Source: AC-32 sp963717475
Lineage (GTDB): Bacteria; Actinomycetota; Thermoleophilia; Gaiellales; Gaiellaceae
Reading direction: 5' to 3'
NCBI GenBank assembly: GCA_963717475.1
Contig: OY970337.1
Coordinates: 2,728,001 to 2,792,000 of the forward strand
Length of the DNA: 64,000 bases
A program made the position numbers and the translations under genes. The notes under the pieces were generated by a model. It made no database searches. It was not told the DNA's origin and worked only from the letters and a program-made list of their open reading frames with translations. Shown here piece after piece: positions 17,473 through 26,279 of this stretch; the first letter of the stretch is position 1; every line of letters begins with the position of its first letter.

Positions 17473-17496
17473 ATACTGAACCTAATGGTTCAGTAT
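17473..17496. promoter_or_regulatory. Perfect palindromic operator over the arsR start codon
   Basis: ATACTGAACC (17473-17482) and GGTTCAGTAT (17487-17496) form a perfect 10-bp inverted repeat around TAAT. The ATG of the ArsR gene (17485-17487) lies in its centre, so bound repressor would block both transcription and access to the start. This arrangement fits autoregulation of the ArsR-DUF1801-SRPBCC operon. Confidence 0.82.
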
Positions 17497-17796
17497 TCAC
17501 CGACCGTCGACCGCGCCTTCGTCGCCCTGGCCGACCCCACGCGTCGGGCCGTCCTCGAACGGCTCGGCACCGGAAGCGCGACCGTGAGCGAGCTCGCCGA
17601 GCCGTTCGGGATGTCGCTGACCGGGATGAAGAAGCACATCAGGCTGCTCGAGGAGGCGGAGCTCGTGACGACGGAGAAGATCGGCCGGGTTCGCAGGTGC
17701 GCCCTCGCCCCGTACGCCTTCGAGGGCATCAGCACGTGGCTGCAGCGGCTCGACCGGTTCGCCCAGGTTGTCGAACGCACGAAAGGAGAACGATGA
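17485..17796 (+). CDS. ArsR-family transcriptional regulator
   Basis: A 103-residue winged-helix protein: VDRAFVALADPTRRAVLERLGTGSATVSELAEPFGMSLTGMKKHIRLLEEAELVTTEKIGRVRRCALAP. It lacks the metal-binding CxC of ArsR/SmtB sensors, so it belongs to the metal-independent group often paired with SRPBCC (AHSA1) proteins. The start codon is inside a perfect palindrome. Its stop overlaps the following ATG, and an SRPBCC gene comes two genes downstream, as expected for this group. Confidence 0.93.
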   Translation: MVQYSPTVDRAFVALADPTRRAVLERLGTGSATVSELAEPFGMSLTGMKKHIRLLEEAELVTTEKIGRVRRCALAPYAFEGISTWLQRLDRFAQVVERTKGER

Positions 17797-18215
17797 GCCC
17801 GACCAAGAAGAAGGAAGGATTCAGCGCCGAGGAAAAGGCCGCCATGCGAGCGCGCGCCAAGGAGCTGAAGGAGGCCACGGAGGGCGAGGAGGCGGTGCAG
17901 GCCGCGCTCGCGAAGATGACCCCGGCCGACCGCGCCCTCGGCAAGCGGATCCACGCGATCGTCAAGAAGACCGCTCCCGACCTCACTCCGAAGACCTGGT
18001 ACGGGATGCCTGCGTACGCAAACAAGGACGGGAAGGTCCTCGTGTTCTTCCGCGACGCGGCGAAGTTCAAGGAGCGCTACGCGATGCTCGGCTTCCAGGA
18101 CAACGCCGCCCTCGACAACGGCTCCATGTGGCCCGTGGCGTACGCGCTGACGACGAAGCTGACCAAGGCCGACGAGGCCAAGATCACGAAGCTCGTCAAG
18201 CAGGCCGTGAGCTGA
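17793..18215 (+). CDS. DUF1801/YdhG-like protein
   Basis: A 140-residue protein. A charged helical N-terminus (KKKEGFSAEEKAAMRARAKELKEA, 6-29) precedes the domain with HAIVKKTAPDLTPKTWYGMPAYANKDGKVLVFFRDAAKFKERYAMLGF, matching the DUF1801 (YdhG-like) fold related to frataxin-like iron chaperones. A function in iron handling is only a family suggestion. ATG 17793 is preceded by AAAGGAG and overlaps the ArsR stop. Confidence 0.82.
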   Translation: MSPTKKKEGFSAEEKAAMRARAKELKEATEGEEAVQAALAKMTPADRALGKRIHAIVKKTAPDLTPKTWYGMPAYANKDGKVLVFFRDAAKFKERYAMLGFQDNAALDNGSMWPVAYALTTKLTKADEAKITKLVKQAVS

Positions 18216-18217
18216 CG

Positions 18218-18646
18218 GTGAGCGAGACCACGGTCACCACCCCGAACGAGCACGAGATCCGCGTCGAACGGGTCTTCGACGCGCCGCGGGCGCACGTCTA
18301 CTCCGTCTGGACCGATCCGGCGCTGATCCCGGAGTGGTGGGGCGACGGCACCGTCGTCGAGGAGATGGACGTCCGTCCTGGAGGGAGCTACCGCTTCCGG
18401 ACCGCGTTCGGGCTCGTCGAGGGCGAGTTTCGCGAGGTCGAGCCGCCGGCGCGGCTCGTGCAGACGTTCCAGAACCACCTGCAGACGCTCGAGTTCGAGG
18501 ATCTCGGCGAGCGGACGAAGCTGACGCAGACGATGCGCTTCGAGACGACCGAGCAACGGGACACGACGATGCAGTACGGCGTCGAGGAGGGCGCGAAGAC
18601 CGGCTTCGCGCGGGTCGACGCGCTCCTCGAGAAGCTGAGGGCCTAG
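18218..18646 (+). CDS. SRPBCC (AHSA1-type) domain protein
   Basis: A 142-residue protein from GTG 18218. It has the classic START-like pattern: IRVERVFDAPRAHVYSVWTDPALIPEWWGDG, then MDVRPGGSYRF, VEPPARLVQTF, and a C-terminal helix EGAKTGFARVDALLEKL. The fold forms a hydrophobic pocket for ligands. In the ArsR-SRPBCC arrangement seen here the two are commonly co-regulated. The stop overlaps the convergent hydrolase stop by four bases. Confidence 0.9.
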   Translation: MSETTVTTPNEHEIRVERVFDAPRAHVYSVWTDPALIPEWWGDGTVVEEMDVRPGGSYRFRTAFGLVEGEFREVEPPARLVQTFQNHLQTLEFEDLGERTKLTQTMRFETTEQRDTTMQYGVEEGAKTGFARVDALLEKLRA

Positions 18647-19504
18647 CCCAGGATCTCTTCGACGAGCAGGCGGTCGCTCAGCGCGTGCGCGTCGCGGCGG
18701 CCGAAGTTCGTCGTCGTGATCACCGCGACGAGCTCGCGGCCCGGGAACACGTGCACGCGGTTCCCGCCCATGCCCGTCATGAAGAAGGTTCGCTCGCCGG
18801 CGTGCTCCTTGAGCCACCACAGGTAGCCGTACTCCGTGTCGTCGTCGATGCGCGCATGCGCCCGGATCGACTCGGTGACCCACTCGCGTGGGACGAGGCC
18901 CTCGCCTTCCTTCAAGTAGAGCTCGCCGAGGCGGAGCAGTGACCGGCTCGTGAGCTCGAGGCCGCCTGCGGTCGAGGTCTCGCCTCGCGGCGTGTGCTGC
19001 CACTCGGCGCGCTCGATGCCGAGCGGATCGAAGAGCTCCCGCCGGGCGAAGTCGGAGAGCGGCTCGCCGAGCGCCCGCTCGAGCGTGATCCCAAGCGCCA
19101 CGACGCCGGCGGTGCAGTAGCTGAAGCCGGTCGTCTCGCGCAGAGGCAGGCCGAGCGCGAAGCCGAGCCAGTCCTCCTGCGGGTACATCAGCTCCTCGTT
19201 TCCGGGCGACTCCTCGTCCCAGTCGTTGCACTCGAGGCACGAGCTCATCGTCAGCAGCTCCCGCAGCGTGATCGGCGGAGCCGGCTCGCCGAGCAGATCC
19301 TCGAGGCGCGCATCGACGCCGTCGACGATCCCGCGCTCGATCGCGATCCCGAGCAGCATCCCCGCGACGGTCTTCGTGCACGAGCGCGTGTTGCGCAGCG
19401 TCTCGGCGTCCCCCTCCGCGGTACTTTTCGACGACGATCTCGCCATGCTCTGAGACGACGACGCTCGTGATCTGCCCGTAATCAGAAAGGTTCACAGGTC
19501 TCAA
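18643..19504 (-). pseudogene. Beta-lactamase-family serine hydrolase, one frameshift
   Basis: The main part (from about 19420 down to 18643) contains the SxxK motif RSCTKTVAGMLLGIA, YCTAGVVALG as the YxN equivalent, and GMGGNRVHVFPGRELVAVITTTNFG at the C-terminus. The expected N-terminus reads in another frame from a TTG at 19504 as NLSDYGQITSVVVSEHGEIVVEKYRGG, and joins DAETLRNTRSCTK after a frame change near 19415. The reconstructed length is about 286 residues. It is probably a cytoplasmic esterase or peptidase of the class C family. If the frame change is real, expression would need a start inside the gene. Confidence 0.78.
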
Positions 19505-20070
19505 GCACTAGCAAGGAACGCCAGGACTCGCTCTGTGAGCAGCGCGGTCGCGGCGGCGTCGTAGGCCGGGAGCGACGAGTCGGCAAAGAGGTGCTCCTCC
19601 CCGGGGTAGAGGAAGAGCTCGGCCTCGTCGGCCGAGGCGACCAGGTCCCGGGCGGCCTCCAGGTCTTCCTCGAAGAACTCGTCGCCCTCCTTGCCGTGTA
19701 TCTGCACAGGGACGCCTTTGGGCCACGCGTCCCCGAACTCCGAGACCGGCAGGCAGCCGCACATGAGCAAGGCCCCGCGGGCGCCGGGCTGCGTTTGCGC
19801 GAGCTGCTGGGCGACCATCACCCCGAACGAGAAGCCGGCGTAGACCGCCTCGGGGCCAATCCCCCCGGCGGCGGCCACTCCGCGCTCGACCAGCGCGCCG
19901 AAGCCCGCCTCGCGGGCGAACGCAAGTCCGTCTTCGATGGTCTCGAAAGTGCGCCCGTCGAACAGGTCCGGCGTGTGGACGGTGTGCCCCGCCTGGCTCA
20001 GGTCGTCCGCGAAGGACTGCATTCCCTTCGTGAGCCCCTGGACGTGGTGGTACAGCACGACCTCGGTCAT
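19501..20070 (-). CDS. Dienelactone hydrolase family protein
   Basis: A 189-residue alpha/beta hydrolase. The nucleophile elbow reads YAGFSFGVMVAQQLA, with Ser in GFSFG where classical dienelactone hydrolases have GxCxG. The acid residue is likely in VQIHGKEGDEFFEEDLEAA and the base is His in LYPGEEHLFADSS. These give a full Ser/Asp/His-type triad. The substrate is unknown. The gene is divergent from the ArsR-like regulator at 20137, which may control it. Confidence 0.87.
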   Translation of the reverse strand: MTEVVLYHHVQGLTKGMQSFADDLSQAGHTVHTPDLFDGRTFETIEDGLAFAREAGFGALVERGVAAAGGIGPEAVYAGFSFGVMVAQQLAQTQPGARGALLMCGCLPVSEFGDAWPKGVPVQIHGKEGDEFFEEDLEAARDLVASADEAELFLYPGEEHLFADSSLPAYDAAATALLTERVLAFLASA

Positions 20071-20136
20071 TCCGATCCCTCCTTGGCGATTGATCCAATA
20101 AGTTGGAACATTCCGCGATGTTAGCCTATTGACGCC
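20071..20136. promoter_or_regulatory. Divergent promoter region between hydrolase and ArsR-like gene
   Basis: This 66-base intergenic stretch is relatively AT-rich compared with its surroundings. It contains partial symmetry: CAATA and TATTG arms outside, AACAT and ATGTT arms inside, with different centres. It is the only place where a shared operator for the divergent pair could lie. No -35/-10 pair can be assigned with confidence. Confidence 0.4.
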
Positions 20137-20709
20137 GTGGCCGCCGACTCAACTCCACCTGACTACGATCTCGCCGACCGGATCGCGCTCATCGAGCCCT
20201 CGCAGGTGAAGGCGATCGGCCACCCGCTGCGCACGACGATCCTGGGTCTCCTTCACGAGCGGGCGGCGACGGTCAGCGAGCTCGCCGTCGCACTTGCCCG
20301 GCCCAAGAGCACGGTCGCGCACCACGTCAAGGTGCTCAACGAAGCCGGCCTCGTGCGAGTCGTGCGGACTCGGCGGGTTCGGGCGATCGAGGAGCGCTTC
20401 TACGGCCGCACCGCACGGATGTTCTACGTCAGCGTCGAGCGGGGCGCGGACGGAGACGAACTGCCTCTGGACTTCAACGACTTCGAGGTCGCGGCGCGCG
20501 AGTCGGCAGCGGCCTACATGGACGGGAAGCTGTGGGGCTTCATCCGGCATGCACGGATCTCCGAGGCTCAGGCGTCGGAGTTCTGGCAGCGGATGGTCGA
20601 GCTGGTGGCCGAGTTCGACCGGCTCCCGCGGTCGGGCGAGACCATGTACGGCTTCGCCGTCGGCGTCTATCCCACCGACCAGCCGACGCTACCGGCCGAC
20701 GCGGGCTAG
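20137..20709 (+). CDS. ArsR-like winged-helix transcriptional regulator
   Basis: A 190-residue protein from GTG 20137. Its winged helix reads PSQVKAIGHPLRTTILGLLHERAATVSELAVALARPKSTVAHHVKVLNEAGLVRVVRTRRVRAIEERFYG, the HTH_20/ArsR type with an HHxxxLxxAGLV recognition segment. The C-terminal half (about 95-180) is helical and may bind a ligand or dimerise. It has no metal-site cysteines. It is divergent from the dienelactone hydrolase gene. Confidence 0.9.
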   Translation: MAADSTPPDYDLADRIALIEPSQVKAIGHPLRTTILGLLHERAATVSELAVALARPKSTVAHHVKVLNEAGLVRVVRTRRVRAIEERFYGRTARMFYVSVERGADGDELPLDFNDFEVAARESAAAYMDGKLWGFIRHARISEAQASEFWQRMVELVAEFDRLPRSGETMYGFAVGVYPTDQPTLPADAG

Positions 20710-20749
20710 AGCTTAAGGGGGTACTTCTGTCACCATCTGCGGAAGAGGG

Positions 20750-23513
20750 ATGGTGCTCGAGATCGTCGCGAGGGATGCGGAGATCGCCTCCGTCCGCGCT
20801 TTCGTCGAGCGAACGGGCGACGTGTCCGGCGCGCTCGTGCTCGAAGGAGAGGCCGGAGTCGGCAAGTCGACGCTCTGGCTTGCGGCGGTGGAGCACGCGC
20901 ATGCCTGCCGGGTCTCCGTGCTTTCAGCCCGGCCGGCGGAGGCCGAGCGCGGGCTTGCCCACAACGGTCTGGGCGATCTCTTCGACGACGTCCTCGACGA
21001 CGTCCTGCCCGCGCTGTCCCAGCCGCGGCGACGCGCCCTCGAGACGGCGCTGCTACGCGAGGAGGCCTCGGACGATTCCGTCGATCAGCGCGCGCTCGCT
21101 GTGGCGGTGCGCGACGCACTTCATCTGCTGGGGGAGCGCTCCCGCTTGCTCGTTGCGATCGATGACGCTCAGTGGCTCGACGCGCCCACGTCGAGCGCGC
21201 TCGCGTTCGCGCTGCGGCGGCTAGAGGGGGGCTCTGCTCGGCTGCTGCTCGCACGCCGGCTGGAGCCGACGGAGCTGGAGCGCGCGCTCGGCGCCGAGCG
21301 CGTCGAGCGGATGCTGGTGGGCCCGCTGAGCGTCGGCGCGTTACACCGGCTCCTACACGATCGTCTCGGCAAGCCGTTTGCCCGGCAGACGTTGCTTCGC
21401 ATCCACGAACGATCGGGCGGGAATCCGTTCTTCGCGTTGGAGTTGGGCCGCACGCTCGAGGCGGACGTCAGCCCGCTCGATCCATTCCCGGTCCCCGAGA
21501 CCCTCGACGAGCTTTTGCGCGCACGGCTCGCCGGACTTCCCGACGGCACGCGCGACGCGCTTGGAGTCGCATCCGCGCTCGGTACCCCGCCGGTTTCTCT
21601 GCTCGAGCGGGCGGGGGTCGCGGCCGACGCGCTCGAGCCGGCTGTCGACGCGCACGTGATCGAGCGCGAGGGCGGGACGATCCGGTTTACGCATCCGCTG
21701 CTGTCGTCGGTGCTCTACAACGATCTCGGCGCGCGGCGCCGAGGAAGTGCACAGAACGAATTGCGGCAGTCGCGGACGACCGCGTGATGCGGGCCCGGCA
21801 TCTCGCGCTTGCGTCGGACGGCCCCGACGCTGCGACCGCGGCGGTGCTGGATGACGCAGCGACGATCGCCGAGACTCGCGGCGCGTCTGCGAGCGCGGCC
21901 GAGCTGGCGGAAGCCGCGCTTGCGGCTGACCCCGGATACAGGACGCGCAGCGAGCGCCGACGTCGCGCGCTTGCCGCTGCCCGCGCGCATCGCGTGGCAG
22001 GCGAGTGGACTGCGAGCACGGGCGATTGCCGAGGACCTCCTCGAAGACCCCGAGATCGGTGAGCTGCGCGCGGACGTGCTGCTGCTCCTGGCCGAGCTGG
22101 AGAAGCTCGACCGGGCTATCGCACTGCTCGAGGAAGCGTTGCAGGAATCAACGTCGCGACCGGCGCTGCAGGCGAGCATTCAGTGCCGGCTTGCGTGGGC
22201 GGCCCGCTTCACCGAGGGGTTCGACGTCGCGTTCGAGCATGCCCGACGCTCGCTCGAGCTCGCCGAGGATGTCGGCGACGACGCCCTCCGCGTGCCTGCG
22301 CTCGTAATGATGGCGTTCCTCGGTTCGGCAGTCGGCGACCCGCAGGCCTCGAGTTACGCGGGCCGCGCGCACGAGATCGCGATCGCGAACGGCAGCCCGC
22401 CGCTGGTGCAGCGGGCCCGCCTCGCACTTCCCGATTTTCTGGGAGCGGGCGCCGATGTCGCCGTCGACCGCGCGCTGCTCGAAAGCGTGTACGAGGAGTC
22501 CAGCGAACGTGACGAATTGATGGCAGCCGAGGCGCTGGATGGATTGGCGTGGCTCGAGCTTTGGGCGCAACGGTGGGAGCTCGCGGCCGACTACGCCGAG
22601 CGCGCGTACGACCTCACGACCCAGTACGGCCTCGAGGTGCCGTGGGCCCACCTACCGATCGCCATAGCCGCGGCCTACCGCGGCCAGCTCGAGCTCGCGC
22701 GCGACACACTCCGAGCGGTCGCTGCAGCTCGGCGAGGAGCAGTTCGGACAGCACACGCCTGTTCATCTCGGGACGCTCGGCTTCGTAGCCATGCAGGGCG
22801 GCGACCCACAGGTCGCCTTGCGCTGGTTCGCCGAGGCAGAGGCGGTGACCACGCGGTTGGGCTGGCGCAGCGCAGTCCGTCGCTGGTGGGTCGGCGACCA
22901 GGTCGAGGCGTTGCTCGCGGTCGGCCGGGTGGACGATGCGGTGCGAGTCCTCGACGCCTGGGAGGGCGAGCGAGCCGTGGGCGACGAGCGAACACCCGCG
23001 CACGTGACGCGCTGCCGCGGTCTCGTGGCCGCCGCGCGCGGCGATGCTGTCGAGGCCGCATCGTTGCTCGAGGCAGCGGTCTCCCAGCACGATCGAGCGG
23101 TCGACGCTTTCGGCCGGGGCCGCGCGCTGCTCGCGCTCGGCGTCGTTCGCCGGCGTAATCGGAAGAAGCGCTCCGCTCGCGAGGCGATCGAGGCCGCGCT
23201 CGCCGACTTCGAGCGGCTCGGCGCCGCGACGTGGATCGAGAAGGCGCGCGCCGAGCTCGGCCGGATCGGCGGCCGCACGCGCGAGCGCGGGCTGACCGCT
23301 GCCGAGCGCCGCGTTGCCGCACTTGTCGCCGAGGGGCGGACGAATCGAGAAGTCGCCGCCGCGCTCTTTCTCGGCGAGCGCACGGTCGAGACGCATCTGA
23401 CCCACGTGTACGCCAAGCTCGGCGTCCGGTCGCGCGCCGAGCTTGCACGCGTCTACAGGGCCGACTCCGAGTCCGCGGAGCAAAGTTCGGGGGGACTCAC
23501 GATTTCAAGCTGA
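20750..23513 (+). pseudogene. LuxR-family ATPase regulator (LAL type), three frame changes
   Basis: The reconstructed protein is about 920 residues. The ATPase domain opens with Walker A GEAGVGKST (33-41) and Walker B LLVAIDDAQWLD (about 133-144). Helical repeats fill the middle. The C-terminal LuxR helix-turn-helix is GLTAAERRVAALVAEGRTNREVAAALFLGERTVETHLTHVYAKLGVRSRAELAR. The coding frame changes near 21745 (after LSSVLYNDLGA), near 22015 (before RARAIAEDLLED) and near 22715 (before ERSLQLGEEQFGQHTPVHLG). No substitution-type stop was needed to break it. Such proteins are signal-controlled activators; the target is unknown. Confidence 0.85.
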
Positions 23514-23537
23514 GCCCGGCCGCCTAGCGTCGGACGG

Positions 23538-23811
23538 GTGCCGAGCTACCTCGTCGAGACGCTCCTCGTCCGTGGCGCCGCTGGAGAGCGCCACGCGCGC
23601 GAGCGTCGCGCATGCTTGGCCGCCGAGGCGATGACGCGGGAGGGGGCACGCGTCCGCTTCGAAGGGTCTATCCACGTCCCCGAGGACGAGATCTGCTTCT
23701 TCACGTTCGCGGCCTCGTCAGTCCGCGAGGCCGCGCTGGCCGCTCAGCGGGCCGAGCTCGCAGCCGATCCGCGTCGTCGAGGCCGTTCCGTCCGGAAAGG
23801 AGACACAGTGA
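23538..23811 (+). pseudogene. DUF4242-like small protein, one frameshift
   Basis: The protein reads PSYLVETLLVRGA, TREGARVRFEGSIHVPEDEICFFTFAASSVREAALAAQRAEL from GTG 23538. After a frame change near 23758 it continues SQPIRVVEAVPSGKETQ to a TGA at 23809-23811. This is the pattern of the DUF4242/nickel-ligand-binding small proteins (length about 90). The stop overlaps a GTG that could start the next gene. Function is unknown. Another DUF4242-like gene is at 55435-55716. Confidence 0.68.
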
Positions 23812-23820
23812 AATCCGAGA

Positions 23821-25186
23821 TTGTTCTTTCTAGTCGCTCTCCTGGGAGCGGTCGTCTTTCTCGGCGTCGGCTCTGGCGTCGGCGCGACACCGCCGCCGGC
23901 AACCCAGTGCTGGCCCGCGGCGAACTACCCTGCGGCGACAACGCCCGTCGCCTTCTGGAGCACTGAGGCCCGGTGCGCGATCGTTCCCGCCGGGCCCGGC
24001 GGGGTCTTCGGCTCGGAGAACTTCGGCAACAAGTTCCCGGGCGAGGCGGCCGTCTACATGGGCATCGTCCACGTCGCCATCTACGACGCGGCGGTGGCGA
24101 TCGACGGCGGCTACCAGCCGTACGCGCCGACGCCTCCGGCGCCGCCGGACACTTCGCCCGAGGCCGCGGTCGCGACCGCTGCATACGCCACGCTCACTGG
24201 GCTGCAGCCGGCGCTCGGCCTGAGCCCAGCGCAGCAGGCGATCCTCGACGACGACTACCCGCCGTACCTGGCGGCGATCCCGGACGGGCCAGCGGCGGAG
24301 GCGAACGGGATCGCGGTCGGCTCAGCAGGCCGCCGAGGCGGTGCTGGCGACTGCGCGTAAACGACGGCCGCGGGTGCACCACGACGCTCGCAGGACCTCG
24401 AACCCACCGCCACCCGGGCCCGGCGTCTGGCAGCCCAACGCCACAGGCCTCGTGCTCGGGCTGTGTCTCCCCGGCATGCGGCCGCTCGCGCTCCGGAGCG
24501 CGCTCGCAGTTCCGGCCCGACGGCCCGAACTCGCTGACCGAGCCAGGCGTACGCCGACGACTTCAACCAGGTCAAGGACCTCGGCCGCGTCGACAGCACG
24601 AGCAGGACGCCCGAACAGACGAACGAGGCGCTCTTCTGGACCGACCACGACATCCGCCAGTGGAACGACGGCATGCTCGCGCCTCGCCGCACGACCGAGG
24701 CCTCGATCTCGTGCAGACCGCCCGGATGCTGGCGATGGCGCACGTCGCCGGCGGCGACGCGATGATCGCCTGCTTCGACGCCAAGTACCACTACTGGTTC
24801 TGGCGCCCCTACCAGGCGATCCAGCTGGCGGACACGCGACGGCAACCCGGACACGGTCGCCGACCCAACCTGGCAGCCGCTCGGAGCGACGCCGAACTTC
24901 CCCGAGTACCCCTCCGCGCACGCCTGCCACAGCACCGCCGTCGTCCGCGCCCTGGATGCGTTCTTCGGCACCGACAAGGTCTCGCTCACGCTCGACAGCC
25001 GAGCGCCCGGCGTGACCGACGAGGACGCGCACCTACCGACCGCCTCCACGACGTCGTCAAGGACGTCGACTGGGCGCGCGTCCTCGTCGGCTTCCACTTC
25101 CGCAGCTCCGACCTGCAAGGGCTCCGCCCTCGGGCGCAAGGTCGGACGCTACGTCGCCCGACCACTACTTCCAGCCGCTCGGCTGA
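23821..25186 (+). pseudogene. Vanadium-dependent haloperoxidase-like (PAP2 superfamily) secreted protein, many frameshifts
   Basis: A signal peptide (FFLVALLGAVVFLGVGSGVGA) is followed by SENFGNKFPGEAAVYMGIVHVAIYDAAVAIDGGY. The catalytic segments survive in different frames: KYHYWFWRPYQAIQLAD near 24780, PEYPSAHACHS near 24905, RVLVGFHFRSSD near 25080, and ALGRKVGRYV near 25130, ending HYFQPLG at the stop 25184-25186. Together they supply the K/R, PSxHS and RxxxGxHF residues that bind vanadate or phosphate. At least seven frame changes separate these blocks. The reconstructed length is about 450 residues. It follows a DUF4242-like gene. Confidence 0.75.
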
Positions 25187-25195
25187 ACACGCTTG

Positions 25196-25234
25196 TTGCC
25201 GCTCCCCCTCGTGTGTCGCGAGGGGGAGCGGCAA
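25196..25234. terminator. Strong bidirectional hairpin terminator
   Basis: TTGCCGCTCCCCCTCG (25196-25211) pairs perfectly over 16 bp with its complement at 25219-25234 around a 7-nt loop. It lies between the convergent haloperoxidase-like and acid phosphatase genes, 10 bases from each stop. There is no long U run, so activity would rest on the stem. Confidence 0.8.
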
Positions 25235-25244
25235 AGATTCTCCG

Positions 25245-26195
25245 CTACGGGAGGTAGTAGTTCGGGTTCGGCATCTTGAACGTCTTGTCCGCAAAGCCGC
25301 CCAGAAGGTCGCTGAACTGGTCGCCGATGTCGGCGACGACGTTGTAGCCCTGCGACTCGATGTACGCGCGCGTGCCGGACTTGTACTGGATCGTCGGGCA
25401 CGACTGGCCGGCCTGGATGAACGACGCACAGAACTGCGGCATGTTCAGGTAGGCCGGGTACTGGCCGATCGGCGGCTTGGTGAACAGGCCGTCGCTGAAC
25501 CCGCCGTGGCCCGTGTCGATCGGCGTCGGCGGCACGTAGCCGGCGTCGGCCTCCGGGACGGTCTTCCCGTTGAGCGTGACCTGGTCGATGGGCGGCAGCC
25601 CGGCCGCAGTGTCGTCCTGCAGGTTGGCGACCGTCGCCTGGTGCTGGGAGTCGCCGCGCCCCGTGATCCAGAAGATCGAATAGCCCAGGGCGTGCGCGTG
25701 GTTGGCCAGAGCGACCATCCCGGGCGTCGCCGGGAACATGTTCCCCGTCCACGACCCGTTCGTCAGTCCGACGAAGATGGCGTTGGTGGCCGGGTTGAAG
25801 TCCCAGTTGCTGTAGAGCTCGTAGTTCCAGGTGGTCAGCGTGGTGTCGTCGACGTCGAGCACGAGCGCCCGGTTCGCCACGTGCCTTCGCGCGCCGAGCC
25901 AGTTGTCGGCCTGGTCGGCGACGGACTGCGCCTCGGCCGCGTAGTTGCTTCCCAGGTTCAGCGGCGCGTCCCAGGCGCCGTTGGGACCTGTGGCGGCGCC
26001 CGGTGCGCCGTAGTAGTTCTTGGCCCACGCCCGGGCGACGTCGATGTTCGTGAACTGTGTCTCGGACTGCGGCGTGAACGTCAGGTCCGCCGGGTGATTC
26101 CCGCTCGCGGCGATCGCCGCGGCCGCCGCGAGCGCGGCGACGACGAGCCCGATTGCCAGCCACAGCGCATGCCGCGGCCTCGCGAAACGCTTCAT
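25245..26195 (-). CDS. Secreted HAD-type acid phosphatase (class B-like)
   Basis: A 316-residue protein with an N-terminal signal or anchor (residues 10-31). The HAD motif I is ALVLDVDDTTLTTWNYE (about 109-125), with nucleophile and acid/base aspartates in DVDDT. Motif II is in GYSIFWITGRGDSQ, and motif III/IV near YNVVADIGDQFSDLLGG. This order matches the plant vegetative-storage/class B acid phosphatase family. It probably releases phosphate from organic esters outside the membrane. AGGAGG lies five bases before the ATG. Confidence 0.9.
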   Translation of the reverse strand: MKRFARPRHALWLAIGLVVAALAAAAAIAASGNHPADLTFTPQSETQFTNIDVARAWAKNYYGAPGAATGPNGAWDAPLNLGSNYAAEAQSVADQADNWLGARRHVANRALVLDVDDTTLTTWNYELYSNWDFNPATNAIFVGLTNGSWTGNMFPATPGMVALANHAHALGYSIFWITGRGDSQHQATVANLQDDTAAGLPPIDQVTLNGKTVPEADAGYVPPTPIDTGHGGFSDGLFTKPPIGQYPAYLNMPQFCASFIQAGQSCPTIQYKSGTRAYIESQGYNVVADIGDQFSDLLGGFADKTFKMPNPNYYLP

Positions 26196-26279
26196 GAATC
26201 CTCCTTCGTAGACTCCTCTCCCTGGCCGCGGATCCTAGTACGAAGGACCGCTCGCCTCGCGCTCATCGCGCGAACAAGC

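Noticed and set aside
20750..23513. Programmed ribosomal frameshifting in the LuxR ATPase
   Set aside because: Three shifts in different directions without slippery heptamers, and neighbours with the same problem, argue for sequence errors.
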